The notes below the pieces were generated by a model. The model worked only from the letters and a program-made list of their open reading frames with translations. It was not told the DNA's origin and made no database searches. A DNA stretch of 64,000 bases from Pseudonocardia sp. C8 (GTDB taxonomy: Bacteria > Actinomycetota > Actinomycetes > Mycobacteriales > Pseudonocardiaceae), in the NCBI RefSeq assembly GCF_014267175.1, contig NZ_JACMTR010000002.1:1725001-1789000 (forward strand). The letters are read 5' to 3'. A program made the position numbers and the translations under genes. Each line of letters starts with the position of its first letter. The first letter of the stretch is position 1. Below, piece after piece: positions 44,321-53,149 of the stretch.

Positions 44321-45100
44321 TCAGTCGGCGAGCTGCGGGATGGCCGGGACGGCCCGTTCGGGGCCCATGGCGGAGTAGCCGCCGTCGACGGCCCAGTCGG
44401 CACCGGTGACCGCGGACGCGGCGGGGGAGAGCAGGAAGGCGACGACCGCCCCGACCTCGTCCGGGTCGGCGGTACGGCCGGTGAGGTGGAACGGCGCGGC
44501 GACCCGGTCGGTCTTCGCGCGGTCACCGCCGCTGAGCTCGTCCATGATCTTGGACCAGGTCCAGCCGGGGCTGACCGAGTTGACCCGGATGCCGTCGCCG
44601 GCCAGGTCCATGGCCATCGAGCGGGTGAGCTGGACCAGCGCCGCCTTGGCGGCCGGGTAGACCCAGCGGCCGGTCTGGGCGACCTTCGACGAGATCGAGG
44701 TCAGGTTGACGACGGCGCCGCCGGTGGCCGCGAGGTGCGGCCGCGCGGCCCGGGTGACCTGCACGGCGGACACCACGTTGACGTCGAGCGCGCGCAGCCA
44801 GTCGGCACGCCCGGTGTCGGGGCCCTCGTCGAGGTAGCTGCACGCCAGGTTGACCAGGCCGTGCAGGCCGTGCGCGGCCGCGGCGGACACGGTCGCGGCG
44901 ACCGCGTCGTCGTCGGTGATGTCGGTGGGGTGGAAGGTGGCGCGCGGACCGAGCTCGTCGAGCAGGGGCCGGGCTCGCTCGGTGTCGACGTCGGCGATCG
45001 CGACGGTCGCGCCGGCCGCGTGCAGGGCGCGGGCGACACCGTGCCCGACCAGGGTGGAACCGCCGGTCACGAGGACCGTGCGGCCGTGCAGGGCGCTCAT
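44321..45100 (-). CDS. Short-chain dehydrogenase/reductase
   Basis: 259 aa from ATG 45100 with GGAGGT upstream. VLVTGGSTLVGHGVARAL is the nucleotide motif; the catalytic set is SISSKVAQTGRWVYPAAKAAL (Ser, Tyr, Lys). Variation: NLACSY replaces the usual NNAG. First gene of the leftward SDR-FMO operon, divergent from an AraC gene. An oxidoreductase for an alcohol/ketone pair linked to Baeyer-Villiger-like chemistry is plausible. Confidence 0.9.
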   Translation of the reverse strand: MSALHGRTVLVTGGSTLVGHGVARALHAAGATVAIADVDTERARPLLDELGPRATFHPTDITDDDAVAATVSAAAAHGLHGLVNLACSYLDEGPDTGRADWLRALDVNVVSAVQVTRAARPHLAATGGAVVNLTSISSKVAQTGRWVYPAAKAALVQLTRSMAMDLAGDGIRVNSVSPGWTWSKIMDELSGGDRAKTDRVAAPFHLTGRTADPDEVGAVVAFLLSPAASAVTGADWAVDGGYSAMGPERAVPAIPQLAD

Positions 45101-45134
45101 CGGAACCTCCGGGACAACGAACTGCATCTAGCGG

Positions 45135-45156
45135 AATCGTGAATGCGGTCATGATT
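45135..45156. promoter_or_regulatory. Imperfect inverted repeat in SDR/AraC divergent promoter
   Basis: AATCGTGA (45135-45142) and TCATGATT (45149-45156) pair at 7 of 8 positions around a 6-nt centre, within a notably AT-rich stretch that continues to 45167. Probably the promoter/operator region shared by the SDR-FMO operon and araC. Confidence 0.4.
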
Positions 45157-45222
45157 TAGATATATGGTGGGCGTGACTATCCCCACTGCGCGGGCGCTGT
45201 CCGCCGGGCGCGAGGAGGTGCC

Positions 45223-46200
45223 GTGGCCGAGGTGCTGAACGGGTACCGGCGGGTGCGCTCGCCCGACCTGGACGAGGCGCGCGCACGGGTCGCGGAGGTG
45301 TTCTGCCCGCACCGGCTGGAACCGGTTGCGCGGTCCACGCCGGCGCCGGTGCGCTTCAACTCGGCGAGCTTCGGCGCGATCGGGCTGTCCTATCTCGCCT
45401 ACGGGACGACGGTGCGGATCCGCCCGGAGCCGCTGCGGACGTTCCTGCTCGTGCAGATCCCGCTGTCCGGCCGCGCCCTCGTGCGCACCGGCGGGACCGA
45501 CGTCGTCTCCGACCCGGCGACGGCGTCGGTTCCGGACCCGGACGCCGGCCTCGACATGACCTGGGAGGCCGGCAACGAGCAGCTGATCGTCCGGGTGGAC
45601 CGGGCGGCCCTCGACGCGCAGCTGCGGCGGATGCTCGGCCGGCCGCCGAGGACGCCGCTGCGGCTCGCCGCCGGCCTGGACCTGACGACGCCGTCGGCCC
45701 GGTCGTGGCTGTCCACCGTCGACCTGGTGCGGTCCGACCTGGACGGTCCCGGCGGGCTGGCGCACCCGGTGCTGCGTGCCCAGGCCGAGCAGCTGGTGCT
45801 CGGCCAGCTGCTCGCGGCCGTCCCGCACTCGGCGTCCACGGAGCTGCTCGAGGAGGCCGCCGACCCGGGCCCCGCCGCCCCGAAGGTGATCCGCCGGGCC
45901 GCGGCGCTGATCGACGACCACGCCCGCGAGCCGCTGACCGTCGACGACGTCGCCGAGGCCGTCGGGCTGTCGGTGCGGAGTCTGCAGGAGGGCTTCCGGC
46001 GGCACCTCGACACCACGCCGACCGCCCGGCTGCGCGAGGCCCGCCTGGCCGGGGTGCGTGCCGAGCTGCGCGCGGCCGACCCGACCCGGTGCACCGTCTC
46101 CCGGGTCGCCGCCGACTGGGGTTTCCACCACCTGGGCCGGTTCGCCGTCGCCTACCGCCGGCGGTGGGGCGAGTCGCCGTCGGCGACCCTGCGCGGATAG
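45223..46200 (+). CDS. AraC-family regulator (AraC_binding_2 type)
   Basis: 325 aa from GTG 45223 with GAGGAGG upstream. It starts with DLDEARARVAEVFCPHRLEPV, almost the same signature as the AraC at 13660, and ends with the AraC double helix-turn-helix (AVGLSVRSLQEGFRRHLDTTP, then DWGFHHLGRFAVAYRRRWGESPS). It lies between the divergent SDR-FMO operon and the codirectional cyclase/oxidoreductase pair, either of which it may activate. Confidence 0.9.
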   Translation: MAEVLNGYRRVRSPDLDEARARVAEVFCPHRLEPVARSTPAPVRFNSASFGAIGLSYLAYGTTVRIRPEPLRTFLLVQIPLSGRALVRTGGTDVVSDPATASVPDPDAGLDMTWEAGNEQLIVRVDRAALDAQLRRMLGRPPRTPLRLAAGLDLTTPSARSWLSTVDLVRSDLDGPGGLAHPVLRAQAEQLVLGQLLAAVPHSASTELLEEAADPGPAAPKVIRRAAALIDDHAREPLTVDDVAEAVGLSVRSLQEGFRRHLDTTPTARLREARLAGVRAELRAADPTRCTVSRVAADWGFHHLGRFAVAYRRRWGESPSATLRG

Positions 46201-46285
46201 CGGACACCGGCCGCGCGGAACGGATGGCCGCCCGCGCGCCCGGTGCCGGATCCTTCCCCGCACGCCCGCCCGACCCGGAGGTCCC

Positions 46286-47059
46286 ATGCCCGTGCTGCCC
46301 GCCCTGCTCGACGCCACCCGGTCCGGCGCGGTCCGGATCGTCGACCTGACCACGCCCCTGCAGGAGTCCACCCCGATCCTGGAGCTCCCGGCCCCGTTCG
46401 CGAACACCAGCCGGTTCCGGCTCGAGGAGCTCTCCCGCTACGACGACCGCGGCCCGGCCTGGTACTGGAACGACATCCACACCGGCGAGCACACCGGCAC
46501 CCACGTCGACGCCCCGAACCACTGGATCACCGGCAAGGACGGCCTCGACGTCTCCCGGGCACCGCTGTCCACACTGGTCGCTCCCGCGGTGGTGATCGAC
46601 AGGACCGCGGAGGCGGCGAAGGACGCCGACTTCCTGCTCGAGATCGCCCACGTGCAGGAGTGGGAGGCCGAGCACGGGTCGCTGCCCGAGGGCGGCTGGC
46701 TGCTCTACCGCACCGGCTGGTCCGCGCGCGGCGACGACGCGGCCGCGTTCGCCAACGCCGACGAGCACGGTCCGCACACCCCGGGCGTGTCCCCGGAGTG
46801 CGCGCGGTGGCTCGCCCGCGAGACCCCGATCACCGGGTTCGGCGTGGAGACCGTCGGCACCGACGCCGGGCAGGCGCCCGCGCTGGAGCCGGCGTTCCCG
46901 TGCCACTCCGAGCTGATGGGGGCCGGCAAGTGGGGGCTGACCAGCCTGCGCCGGCTCGACGAGCTCCCGGCCACCGGCGCGGTACTGGTGGTGTGCCCGC
47001 TGCCGATCGTCGGCGGGTCGGGCAGCCCGGCGCGGGTGCTCGCGCTGGTCGAGGGGTGA
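46286..47059 (+). CDS. Cyclase-family metal hydrolase (KynB/isatin hydrolase type), second copy
   Basis: 257 aa from ATG 46286 with CGGAGG upstream. DIHTGEHTGTHVDAPNHWIT is the metal motif and PLPIVGGSGSPARVLALVEG the C-terminus. It matches the 38917 gene closely along its whole length (for example GGWLLYRTGW and GFGVETVG in both), so the two are paralogues. Coupled by a 4-nt overlap to a Crt-like oxidoreductase. Candidate kynurenine/anthranilate deformylase or isatin hydrolase. Confidence 0.88.
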   Translation: MPVLPALLDATRSGAVRIVDLTTPLQESTPILELPAPFANTSRFRLEELSRYDDRGPAWYWNDIHTGEHTGTHVDAPNHWITGKDGLDVSRAPLSTLVAPAVVIDRTAEAAKDADFLLEIAHVQEWEAEHGSLPEGGWLLYRTGWSARGDDAAAFANADEHGPHTPGVSPECARWLARETPITGFGVETVGTDAGQAPALEPAFPCHSELMGAGKWGLTSLRRLDELPATGAVLVVCPLPIVGGSGSPARVLALVEG

Positions 47060-48678
47060 GCGTGGCGGCACACCGCGGCCGGGCCGACGCGGTCGTCGTC
47101 GGCGCCGGGATCAACGGGCTCGCCGCAGCCGCCCGGCTCGCCCGGGCCGGATGGTCGGTCGCCCTGGTCGACGACCACGACCGGATCGGCGGGTTCGTCG
47201 CCGCCCGCGAGCGGGACGGGTACGTACACGACACCTGGTCGAGCTGGCATCCGCTGTTCGTGACCGGTCCGGCGTACGCGGCGTTCGGCGCCGACCTGCA
47301 CCGGCACGGGCTGGCCTACGCCAACACCGACGGACCGCTGACCGCGACGGTCACCGCGGGCGGGGAGGTCGTGCTCGCGTACCGCGACGTCGCCGGGACC
47401 GTGGCCGGGTTCGCCGAGCCGGCCGACCGGGACGCCTACCGGGCCATGATCGAGCGGTTCGGCGCGCACGCCGCCGGGATCGGCGGGCTGCTCGGCGCGG
47501 AGCTGCACGCGCCGTCGTCGCTGGGGCCGGTCGCGACGCTGGCGCGGGCGGCCGGCCGGGCCGGGCTCGGGTCCTACGCCCGCGACGCGTTGACCTCGGG
47601 CCGCTCCTGGCTGCGCTCCCGGTTCGCCGGGCCGGAGACCGACCGCCTGTGGGCGCCGTGGCTGCTGCACGCCGGGCTGGCCCCGGACTCGGCCTCCGGC
47701 GGCCTGATGGTGCCGGTCCTCGCGGCGACCCTGCACGGTGCCGGGCTGCCGGTCGTCGCCGGGGGCGCCGGGAACTTCCTCACCGCGTGGGAGCGGCTGC
47801 TCGACGAGCTCGGCGTCTCCGTCCACACCGGACGGCGGGTGGAGCGGATCCGGACCGACGGCGGGGCGGCCGCGGGCGTCGCGGGGGACGGGTTCGAGAT
47901 CCGCGCCGAGCGCGCGGTGCTCGCCTCGGTCACCCCGCCCGCGCTGTACGGCACGCTCCTGCCCGCCGGCGCGGTGCCGCCCGGGGTCACCGCCGCGGCC
48001 GGCCGCTACCGGCCGGGCCGGGCCGCGATGCAGATCCACGTGGAGCTGTCGGGCCCGGTGCCCTGGGCCGATCCCCGCCTGGGCGGCGTGCCGCTGGTGC
48101 ACCTCTCGGACGGGTCGTCGTCGACGGCCATCGCCTGCGCAGAGGCGGAGGCCGGGCTGCTGCCCCGGCGGCCCACCGTCGTCGTCGGGCAGCAGCACGT
48201 GCTCGACCCGTCCCGGGTGCCCGAGGGCGCGGCCGCGCTGTGGCTGCAGCTGCAGGAACTGCCGTGGGAGCCGGTCGGCGACGCGGCCGGCGAGCTGGAC
48301 ACCACGGGCGGTTGGGGTCCCGCGCTCGCCGAGGCCTACGCCGGGCGGGTCCTGGACCGGATCGCCGCGCACGCACCGGGCCTGCGCGACCTGGTCCGGG
48401 GCGTCGAGGTGACCGACCCGGCCGGGATCGCGGCGTACAACCCGAACGCCCTGTGCGGGGACCCGTACGGCGGCTCGGCCGAGCTCGACCAGAACTTCTG
48501 GTGGCGCCCGCTGCCGACCTCGGGCGGCCACGCGACCCCGGTCCGGCGGCTCTGGCAGATCGGTGCGTCCACCCATCCCGGCCCGGGACTGGGCGGGGCG
48601 TCCGGCTACCTGGTGGCGGACCGGCTCGCCACCCCGGGCGCGTTCGCCCGGCTGCGGTCCCGGCTGCGCGGGACCTGA
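47056..48678 (+). CDS. FAD-dependent oxidoreductase, phytoene desaturase-like
   Basis: 540 aa from GTG 47056 (GTG 47062 possible). VVVGAGINGLAAAARLARAGWSVALVDDHDRIGGF is the dinucleotide motif, and WQIGASTHPGPGLGGASGYLVADRLA is the C-terminal FAD-binding segment of the CrtI/PDS superfamily. No other carotenoid gene is nearby, so a different dehydrogenation is likely. Cotranscribed with the cyclase-family hydrolase. Confidence 0.87.
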   Translation: MSVAAHRGRADAVVVGAGINGLAAAARLARAGWSVALVDDHDRIGGFVAARERDGYVHDTWSSWHPLFVTGPAYAAFGADLHRHGLAYANTDGPLTATVTAGGEVVLAYRDVAGTVAGFAEPADRDAYRAMIERFGAHAAGIGGLLGAELHAPSSLGPVATLARAAGRAGLGSYARDALTSGRSWLRSRFAGPETDRLWAPWLLHAGLAPDSASGGLMVPVLAATLHGAGLPVVAGGAGNFLTAWERLLDELGVSVHTGRRVERIRTDGGAAAGVAGDGFEIRAERAVLASVTPPALYGTLLPAGAVPPGVTAAAGRYRPGRAAMQIHVELSGPVPWADPRLGGVPLVHLSDGSSSTAIACAEAEAGLLPRRPTVVVGQQHVLDPSRVPEGAAALWLQLQELPWEPVGDAAGELDTTGGWGPALAEAYAGRVLDRIAAHAPGLRDLVRGVEVTDPAGIAAYNPNALCGDPYGGSAELDQNFWWRPLPTSGGHATPVRRLWQIGASTHPGPGLGGASGYLVADRLATPGAFARLRSRLRGT

Positions 48679-48763
48679 TCCGCCGTCGGGTCGTGCGCGC
48701 CGGCCGCGCCCGGCGCACCGGGCGGCTCGGGCGGCGCATCGCACCGCCGCCCGTGTGCCGGGC

Positions 48764-48793
48764 GCCCGGGGGAGCCGGCGGCTCCTCCCGGGC
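48764..48793. terminator. Bidirectional terminator-like hairpin
   Basis: GCCCGGGGGAGCC (48764-48776) pairs with GGCTCCTCCCGGGC (48780-48793) with one bulged base and a 3-nt loop. It lies between the convergent oxidoreductase (+) and araC (-) genes; no T tract. Confidence 0.55.
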
Positions 48794-48796
48794 CGG

Positions 48797-49759
48797 TCAC
48801 CGGCCGCGGTGGGCCGTCTGCGACGGCAGCTCCCCGTAGCGGACCCGGTAGTCGTGGGCGAAGCGGCCGAGGTGGCCGAACCCGCACGCGTGGGCGACCT
48901 CGGCGACCGGTGCCTCGCCGGCGGCGAGGGCACGGCGGGCGCGGGCCAATCGGATCTCGCGGAGTGCGGCGGCCGGGCCGCTGCCCCGCCGCCGCCGGAA
49001 CTCCTCCTGCAGCCGCCGGGTGCTCACCCCGGTGGCCCGGGCGAGGCCGCCGACGGTGACCGGCTCGGCATGGTGCTCCTCCAGCCAGGCGAGGGCACGG
49101 TCGACCAGATCGGCCGGTGCCGCGCGGGTCCGGTCGTCGTGCAGGGCACCGCTCGCGGTGTGCGGCAGGGACAGCAGGACCGCGGTCAGCAGCTGCTCCT
49201 CGAGCACTCGCGCGAGCATGCCCGCCGGACGGCCACCGCTGTCGCGCAGCACCCGGCACGTCGTCCGCCAGGCCTCGTCCAGCAGCGACGGCGGAGCGGG
49301 CGTCGGGACCGCGCCGGCCGGCAGGAACCGCACGGCGGGCCCCGGTTCCCGGCCGGTGAGCGTGCGAAGATGGTCCTCGATCCGGGCCGAGCCGGTCGAG
49401 ACGACCAGCGCCCCCGCGTGCGGGTCGGGTTCCATCACCGTGTGCCGGTCGCCGGACAGCACGAAGGCACCCGCCGCGACGCCGCCGTCGTAGAGGCCCC
49501 GGGCGCGGACCCGCATCGGCCCGAGCGGCACGGTGAGGGCGAACCGGGTGCGCGTCGGGAACGCGTCGACGGTCACCTCGGCGCCGTAGCGCACGAACGC
49601 GACGTTCGTGGCACCCAGCTCGGCCACGGCGACGGCGCCGTCCGGGCGGCCGCGCCGCACCCCGATCTCGTGCACGACCGTCACCCGCTGCACCCGCTCG
49701 CGCAGCTCGGCGAGCTCGTCGCTGCGCCGCGCCGGCACCGGCGTGTCCGATCCGTGCAC
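48797..49759 (-). CDS. AraC-family regulator
   Basis: 320 aa. GTG 49759 was chosen because AGGAGG (49765-49770) lies 5 nt upstream; the GTG at 49765 overlaps that site. The C-terminal helix-turn-helix pair (ATGVSTRRLQEEFRRRRGSGP, then ACGFGHLGRFAHDYRVRYGELPS) resembles the AraC proteins at 13660 and 45223. The sensor domain is more divergent. It follows the luciferase-like gene by 10 nt on the same strand, so it probably controls that gene. Confidence 0.9.
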   Translation of the reverse strand: MHGSDTPVPARRSDELAELRERVQRVTVVHEIGVRRGRPDGAVAVAELGATNVAFVRYGAEVTVDAFPTRTRFALTVPLGPMRVRARGLYDGGVAAGAFVLSGDRHTVMEPDPHAGALVVSTGSARIEDHLRTLTGREPGPAVRFLPAGAVPTPAPPSLLDEAWRTTCRVLRDSGGRPAGMLARVLEEQLLTAVLLSLPHTASGALHDDRTRAAPADLVDRALAWLEEHHAEPVTVGGLARATGVSTRRLQEEFRRRRGSGPAAALREIRLARARRALAAGEAPVAEVAHACGFGHLGRFAHDYRVRYGELPSQTAHRGR

Positions 49760-49769
49760 GAGCACCTCC

Positions 49770-50870
49770 TCAGACCGGGGCGCGGACGCCCCGCGCCTCC
49801 AACCTCGGGAGCACCTCCTGGGCGAAGTGCTCCAGCTCCGAGACGTAGTCCACGAAGGACAGCGTCATTCCGGCGAACCCGGCCTCGTGGAACGCCGCGA
49901 TCGCGTCGGCGACGTCGTCCGGGGTCCCGACCAGCGGGCAGGAGCCGTGCCCCGCGGCGAAGCGGGCACGGTAGGTGGACAGCATCTCGGGGGTGAACGA
50001 CTGCGCGTGCAGGCCCTGCAGGCGCATGAGGTTGTCCACCGCGGCCCAGTCGGCGTGCTCGTCGGCGTAGTGGCGCAGGAAGTCCTCGGCCTCGGCCCGG
50101 GTCGGCCGGCAGACGACGTGCCCGAGCGTGAAGACCCCGACCGTGCGGCCGTACCGGGTGCGGGCGGCGTGCCCGATCTCCCGCACGATCCCGGCACCGT
50201 CCTCTGGTCCGCCGACGATCGTGAAGGCGACGTCGGCGTTGCGGGCGGCGAAGCCACGCCCCTGCCCGGAGGAGCCCGCGTTGAGGACCGGGAGCGGGCC
50301 GTCGTGCGGTTTCGGCATGCTCTCGACCCCCTCCAGCCGGAAGAACCGGCCGTCGTGGTCGAACCGCCCGTGCTCGGTCCAGAGCCGGCGGATCACGTCC
50401 CACCACTCCTGGGCGAGCGCGTAGCGGGCGTCGTGGTCGGTGGGCAGGTCCGCGCCGAGCGCCCGGTACTCGGGCTCGTTCCAGCCCGCCACGATGTTGA
50501 TCCCGGCCCGCCCCGCGCCGATCCGGTCCGCGGTGGCGAGCTGCTTGGCGACGACCACGGGGTGGTGGAACGCCGTGTGCACGGTGGAGAACACCGTGAT
50601 CCGGCGGGTCCGGGCGAGCAGGGCCGACGCGAGCGTGGTCGGGTCGAGCACGCCCTCGTGGAAGTTGGTCTCGCCGCCGTAGCCGATCCAGCGGGCGATC
50701 GGGAGCAGGAAGTCGATCCCGGCGTCGTCGGCCAGCTCGGCGAGGCGCAGGTTGTCCTCCCAGCTGCCGGACCAGCGCTCCGGGACGCGGGTGACGGCGA
50801 GTCCGGACGAGCAGTTGGCGGAGAAGAGCCCGAGCTTGAAGCCCTTGCCGTCCGCGACGGGCTTGACCAT
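49770..50870 (-). CDS. LLM-class flavin-dependent oxidoreductase
   Basis: 366 aa TIM-barrel luciferase-like monooxygenase. FKLGLFSANCSSGLAVTRVPERWSGSWEDNLRLAELADDAGIDFLLPIARW at the N-terminus, GINIVAGWNEPEYRALG mid-protein and a C-terminal GTPDDVADAIAAFHEAGFAGMTLSFVDY fit the RutA/SsuD-like group that uses reduced FMN to open heterocycles or C-S bonds. ATG 50870 follows AGGAG. First gene of an operon with araC. A heterocycle substrate would fit the window but is unproven. Confidence 0.9.
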   Translation of the reverse strand: MVKPVADGKGFKLGLFSANCSSGLAVTRVPERWSGSWEDNLRLAELADDAGIDFLLPIARWIGYGGETNFHEGVLDPTTLASALLARTRRITVFSTVHTAFHHPVVVAKQLATADRIGAGRAGINIVAGWNEPEYRALGADLPTDHDARYALAQEWWDVIRRLWTEHGRFDHDGRFFRLEGVESMPKPHDGPLPVLNAGSSGQGRGFAARNADVAFTIVGGPEDGAGIVREIGHAARTRYGRTVGVFTLGHVVCRPTRAEAEDFLRHYADEHADWAAVDNLMRLQGLHAQSFTPEMLSTYRARFAAGHGSCPLVGTPDDVADAIAAFHEAGFAGMTLSFVDYVSELEHFAQEVLPRLEARGVRAPV

Positions 50871-50980
50871 GGTCGCTCCTGGTGGGTGCCGGTATGAGGT
50901 GCGCCGAGTCTCGGCCCGGCAGCGGCGCGCCCACGATCCGATTCGCGCGCCCGGTGGCCGATCCGCGTCCGGAAACGCGT

Positions 50981-52270
50981 TCAGGTCCCGGTCGTCACCC
51001 GGCGCGGGACCAGCGCCATCACGACCGCACCGAGCACGGCGGGGATCGCGAACGCCAGGAAGTTGGCGGCGAACCCGGCCCCGGTCGCCATGACCACACC
51101 GCCGTACAGCGGTCCGGCGATCGCGCCGATCCGGCCGATGCCCAGCGCCCAGCCGAGCCCGGTGGCGCGCAGGTGCTCCGGGTAGAACGTCGCGGTGTAG
51201 GAGTTGACCAGGATCGTGGTGCCGATCGTGCAGGCGCCCGCGACGGCGATGAGCGCGAGCAGCACCGGCGTCGGGAACCGGATCATCAGCAGCAGGATCG
51301 ACGCCCCCGCGGTGAGGAACATGCCGGTCACGACCGGGCGGGGACCGATCCGGTCGGCGACCGAACCGAGCAGCGGGGTGCCGAGGATCGCGCCGAGGTT
51401 GAGCGCGAGCAGGAACGCCAGCGCGCCGCCGAGCGGGTAGCCGGCCTGCCGCATGATCTGCGCGAGCCAGGTGTTGAGGCCGTACACGAGCAGCAGCCCG
51501 AACCCGGTGCCCAGCCAGAACAGCAGGGTGCCGCGCAGGTGCTCGCGGGCCAGCAGCGCCCGGACGCCCCCGGCCGGTGCCCCGGTCTCGGCGATCTCCG
51601 GGACGGGCATGCCGTACCGGCCGGCCAGCGCGGTGGCCTCCTCACGCCTGCCCCGCGCGGCCAGGTACGCGACCGACTCGGGCAGCGCGACGGTGACGAC
51701 CGCGACGAGCGCGGCACCGACCCCGGCGCCGATCCAGAACAGGGCGCGCCAGCCGAGCTGCTCCAGCAGAGCGATGCCGGCCAGTGCGGCGAGCACCCCG
51801 CCGACCGAGTAGCCGGAGAACATCAGGGCGTTGGCCGCGTTGCGCCGGCCCGGCGGGGCGTACTCGACGGTGAGCGCGATCGCCGTCGGCACCACGCCGC
51901 CGAGCCCGATGCCGGCCACGAACCGCAGCAGCCCGAAGACCTCCGGGTTCGGGGCGAGCGCGCAGAACAGCATCGCCACCGAGAACCAGCTGATGCAGAG
52001 GATCATCAGGCGGCGGCGTCCGATCCGGTCCGTGACGATCCCGGCGAGCAGGGCGCCGACCAGCATGCCGATCAGGGCCATCGAGCCGATCCACCCGGCC
52101 CGGCCGGGTGCCAGCGCCCACTCGCCCGAGATCAGCGCGGGCAGCACGGTGCCGTAGACGATCAGGTCGTAGCCGTCGACGACGATCGCCGTCCAGCACA
52201 GCGCGATCACCCAGGCCCGGGAGCGGGTTCCGGCCCGCGGTGGTGCGGACGTGCGGGTCACGTCGGTCAT
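50981..52270 (-). CDS. MFS transporter, aromatic acid:H+ symporter (AAHS) family
   Basis: 429 aa, twelve helices. CWTAIVVDGYDLIVYGTVLPALI contains the D-G-Y-D motif of helix 1 that is typical of PcaK/BenK, and GIVTDRIGRRRLMIL is the loop 2-3 signature. The family imports benzoate, 4-hydroxybenzoate or related acids. It lies 110 nt downstream of the luciferase-like gene on the same strand, with its own upstream region at 52271-52374. Confidence 0.92.
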   Translation of the reverse strand: MTDVTRTSAPPRAGTRSRAWVIALCWTAIVVDGYDLIVYGTVLPALISGEWALAPGRAGWIGSMALIGMLVGALLAGIVTDRIGRRRLMILCISWFSVAMLFCALAPNPEVFGLLRFVAGIGLGGVVPTAIALTVEYAPPGRRNAANALMFSGYSVGGVLAALAGIALLEQLGWRALFWIGAGVGAALVAVVTVALPESVAYLAARGRREEATALAGRYGMPVPEIAETGAPAGGVRALLAREHLRGTLLFWLGTGFGLLLVYGLNTWLAQIMRQAGYPLGGALAFLLALNLGAILGTPLLGSVADRIGPRPVVTGMFLTAGASILLLMIRFPTPVLLALIAVAGACTIGTTILVNSYTATFYPEHLRATGLGWALGIGRIGAIAGPLYGGVVMATGAGFAANFLAFAIPAVLGAVVMALVPRRVTTGT

Positions 52271-52374
52271 GGCGTTCCTCCTCGGTTGTCACCCGGTCGG
52301 GAAGCACCATATGGCGTAGGTATGCCGAACGTCACGCAAACAGCATGAAATTGTCATCGGCGGACGCGCGAGCG

Positions 52375-53031
52375 TCACCCGATCGGTCGCCCGGGCTCGA
52401 GGGTGGTGGTCAGCCGCTGGGCGCCGGGCCCGGCCAGCTGCGGCAGCGCGGCCGTCGTCCGCCCGGTGAGCAGCAACAGCAGCGCCTGGACCGGCCCGCG
52501 GACCTCGGCACCCTCGCCCACCCGCCAGTCGGCGTCGGTGGCGGTCAGGCGCAGCCCGCGGAGCCTGCGGCGGGCCCAGAACGGCCAGCCCATCCGCCAC
52601 ACCCGGTCGAGACCCTCCCGTGCGGCGCCGGCCGGCATGGCGACCGTGCGCCCGAGCGGGACGGCGACGTCCTGGATGTGCACCATCGTGTCGAACAGCA
52701 GGTTGTCGAGCGTGGTGATCGCCGGCTTGGCCCTGCTGCCGGCGAGCGTGCGGAGCTCGTCGACGAGCTCGGCGGCGGGCCGGGCGGCGTGCGCGACGGC
52801 CATGTCCCGGTTGACGGCCTGGAGGTCGCCGCGGGCGCGCACGCCCATCGCGAGGATGCGGACGATCCCCGGCGACTGCGGGGTGAGCGCGACGTGCGCC
52901 GCGACGTCGCGCACCCGCCACTGCGCGCACAGCGAGGGCCGCTCCCACTCCTCCGGGGTCAGTCCGGCGAGGAGGTCGGCCAGGACCCGGCGCTGGTCGG
53001 CGATCACGGTCCACTTCTCGTCGCGGTCCAC
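52375..53031 (-). CDS. Maleylpyruvate isomerase-like (DinB-fold) protein
   Basis: 218 aa from GTG 53031. LLAGLTPEEWERPSLCAQWRVRDVAAHVALTPQ is the actinobacterial TIGR03083/MDMPI N-terminal signature with the metal His, and LLLLLTGRTTAALPQLAGPG the C-terminal end. Some members are mycothiol-dependent isomerases of gentisate breakdown, others are unassigned. Two palindromes lie 12-46 nt upstream. Confidence 0.82.
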   Translation of the reverse strand: MDRDEKWTVIADQRRVLADLLAGLTPEEWERPSLCAQWRVRDVAAHVALTPQSPGIVRILAMGVRARGDLQAVNRDMAVAHAARPAAELVDELRTLAGSRAKPAITTLDNLLFDTMVHIQDVAVPLGRTVAMPAGAAREGLDRVWRMGWPFWARRRLRGLRLTATDADWRVGEGAEVRGPVQALLLLLTGRTTAALPQLAGPGAQRLTTTLEPGRPIG

Positions 53032-53042
53032 CGCGGAACCCC

Positions 53043-53077
53043 CTGACCGGTCAGAGTCTCTGACCAAGTGGTCAGAG
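53043..53077. promoter_or_regulatory. Two adjacent palindromes sharing TGACC/GGTCA
   Basis: CTGACCGGTCAG (53043-53054) is a perfect 12-bp palindrome; CTCTGACCA-AG-TGGTCAGAG (53058-53077) has perfect 9-nt arms. Both share TGACC/GGTCA half-sites. They precede the maleylpyruvate-isomerase-like gene and look like a double operator, but no TetR- or GntR-type gene is adjacent, so the regulator is elsewhere. Confidence 0.65.
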
Positions 53078-53149
53078 TTTCTTACGATCCGAGTGGCGCG
53101 TCAAGCCGGGGGTCGGCCGGACGTGGGTGGCGGTAAGAACCGCGGAGCG

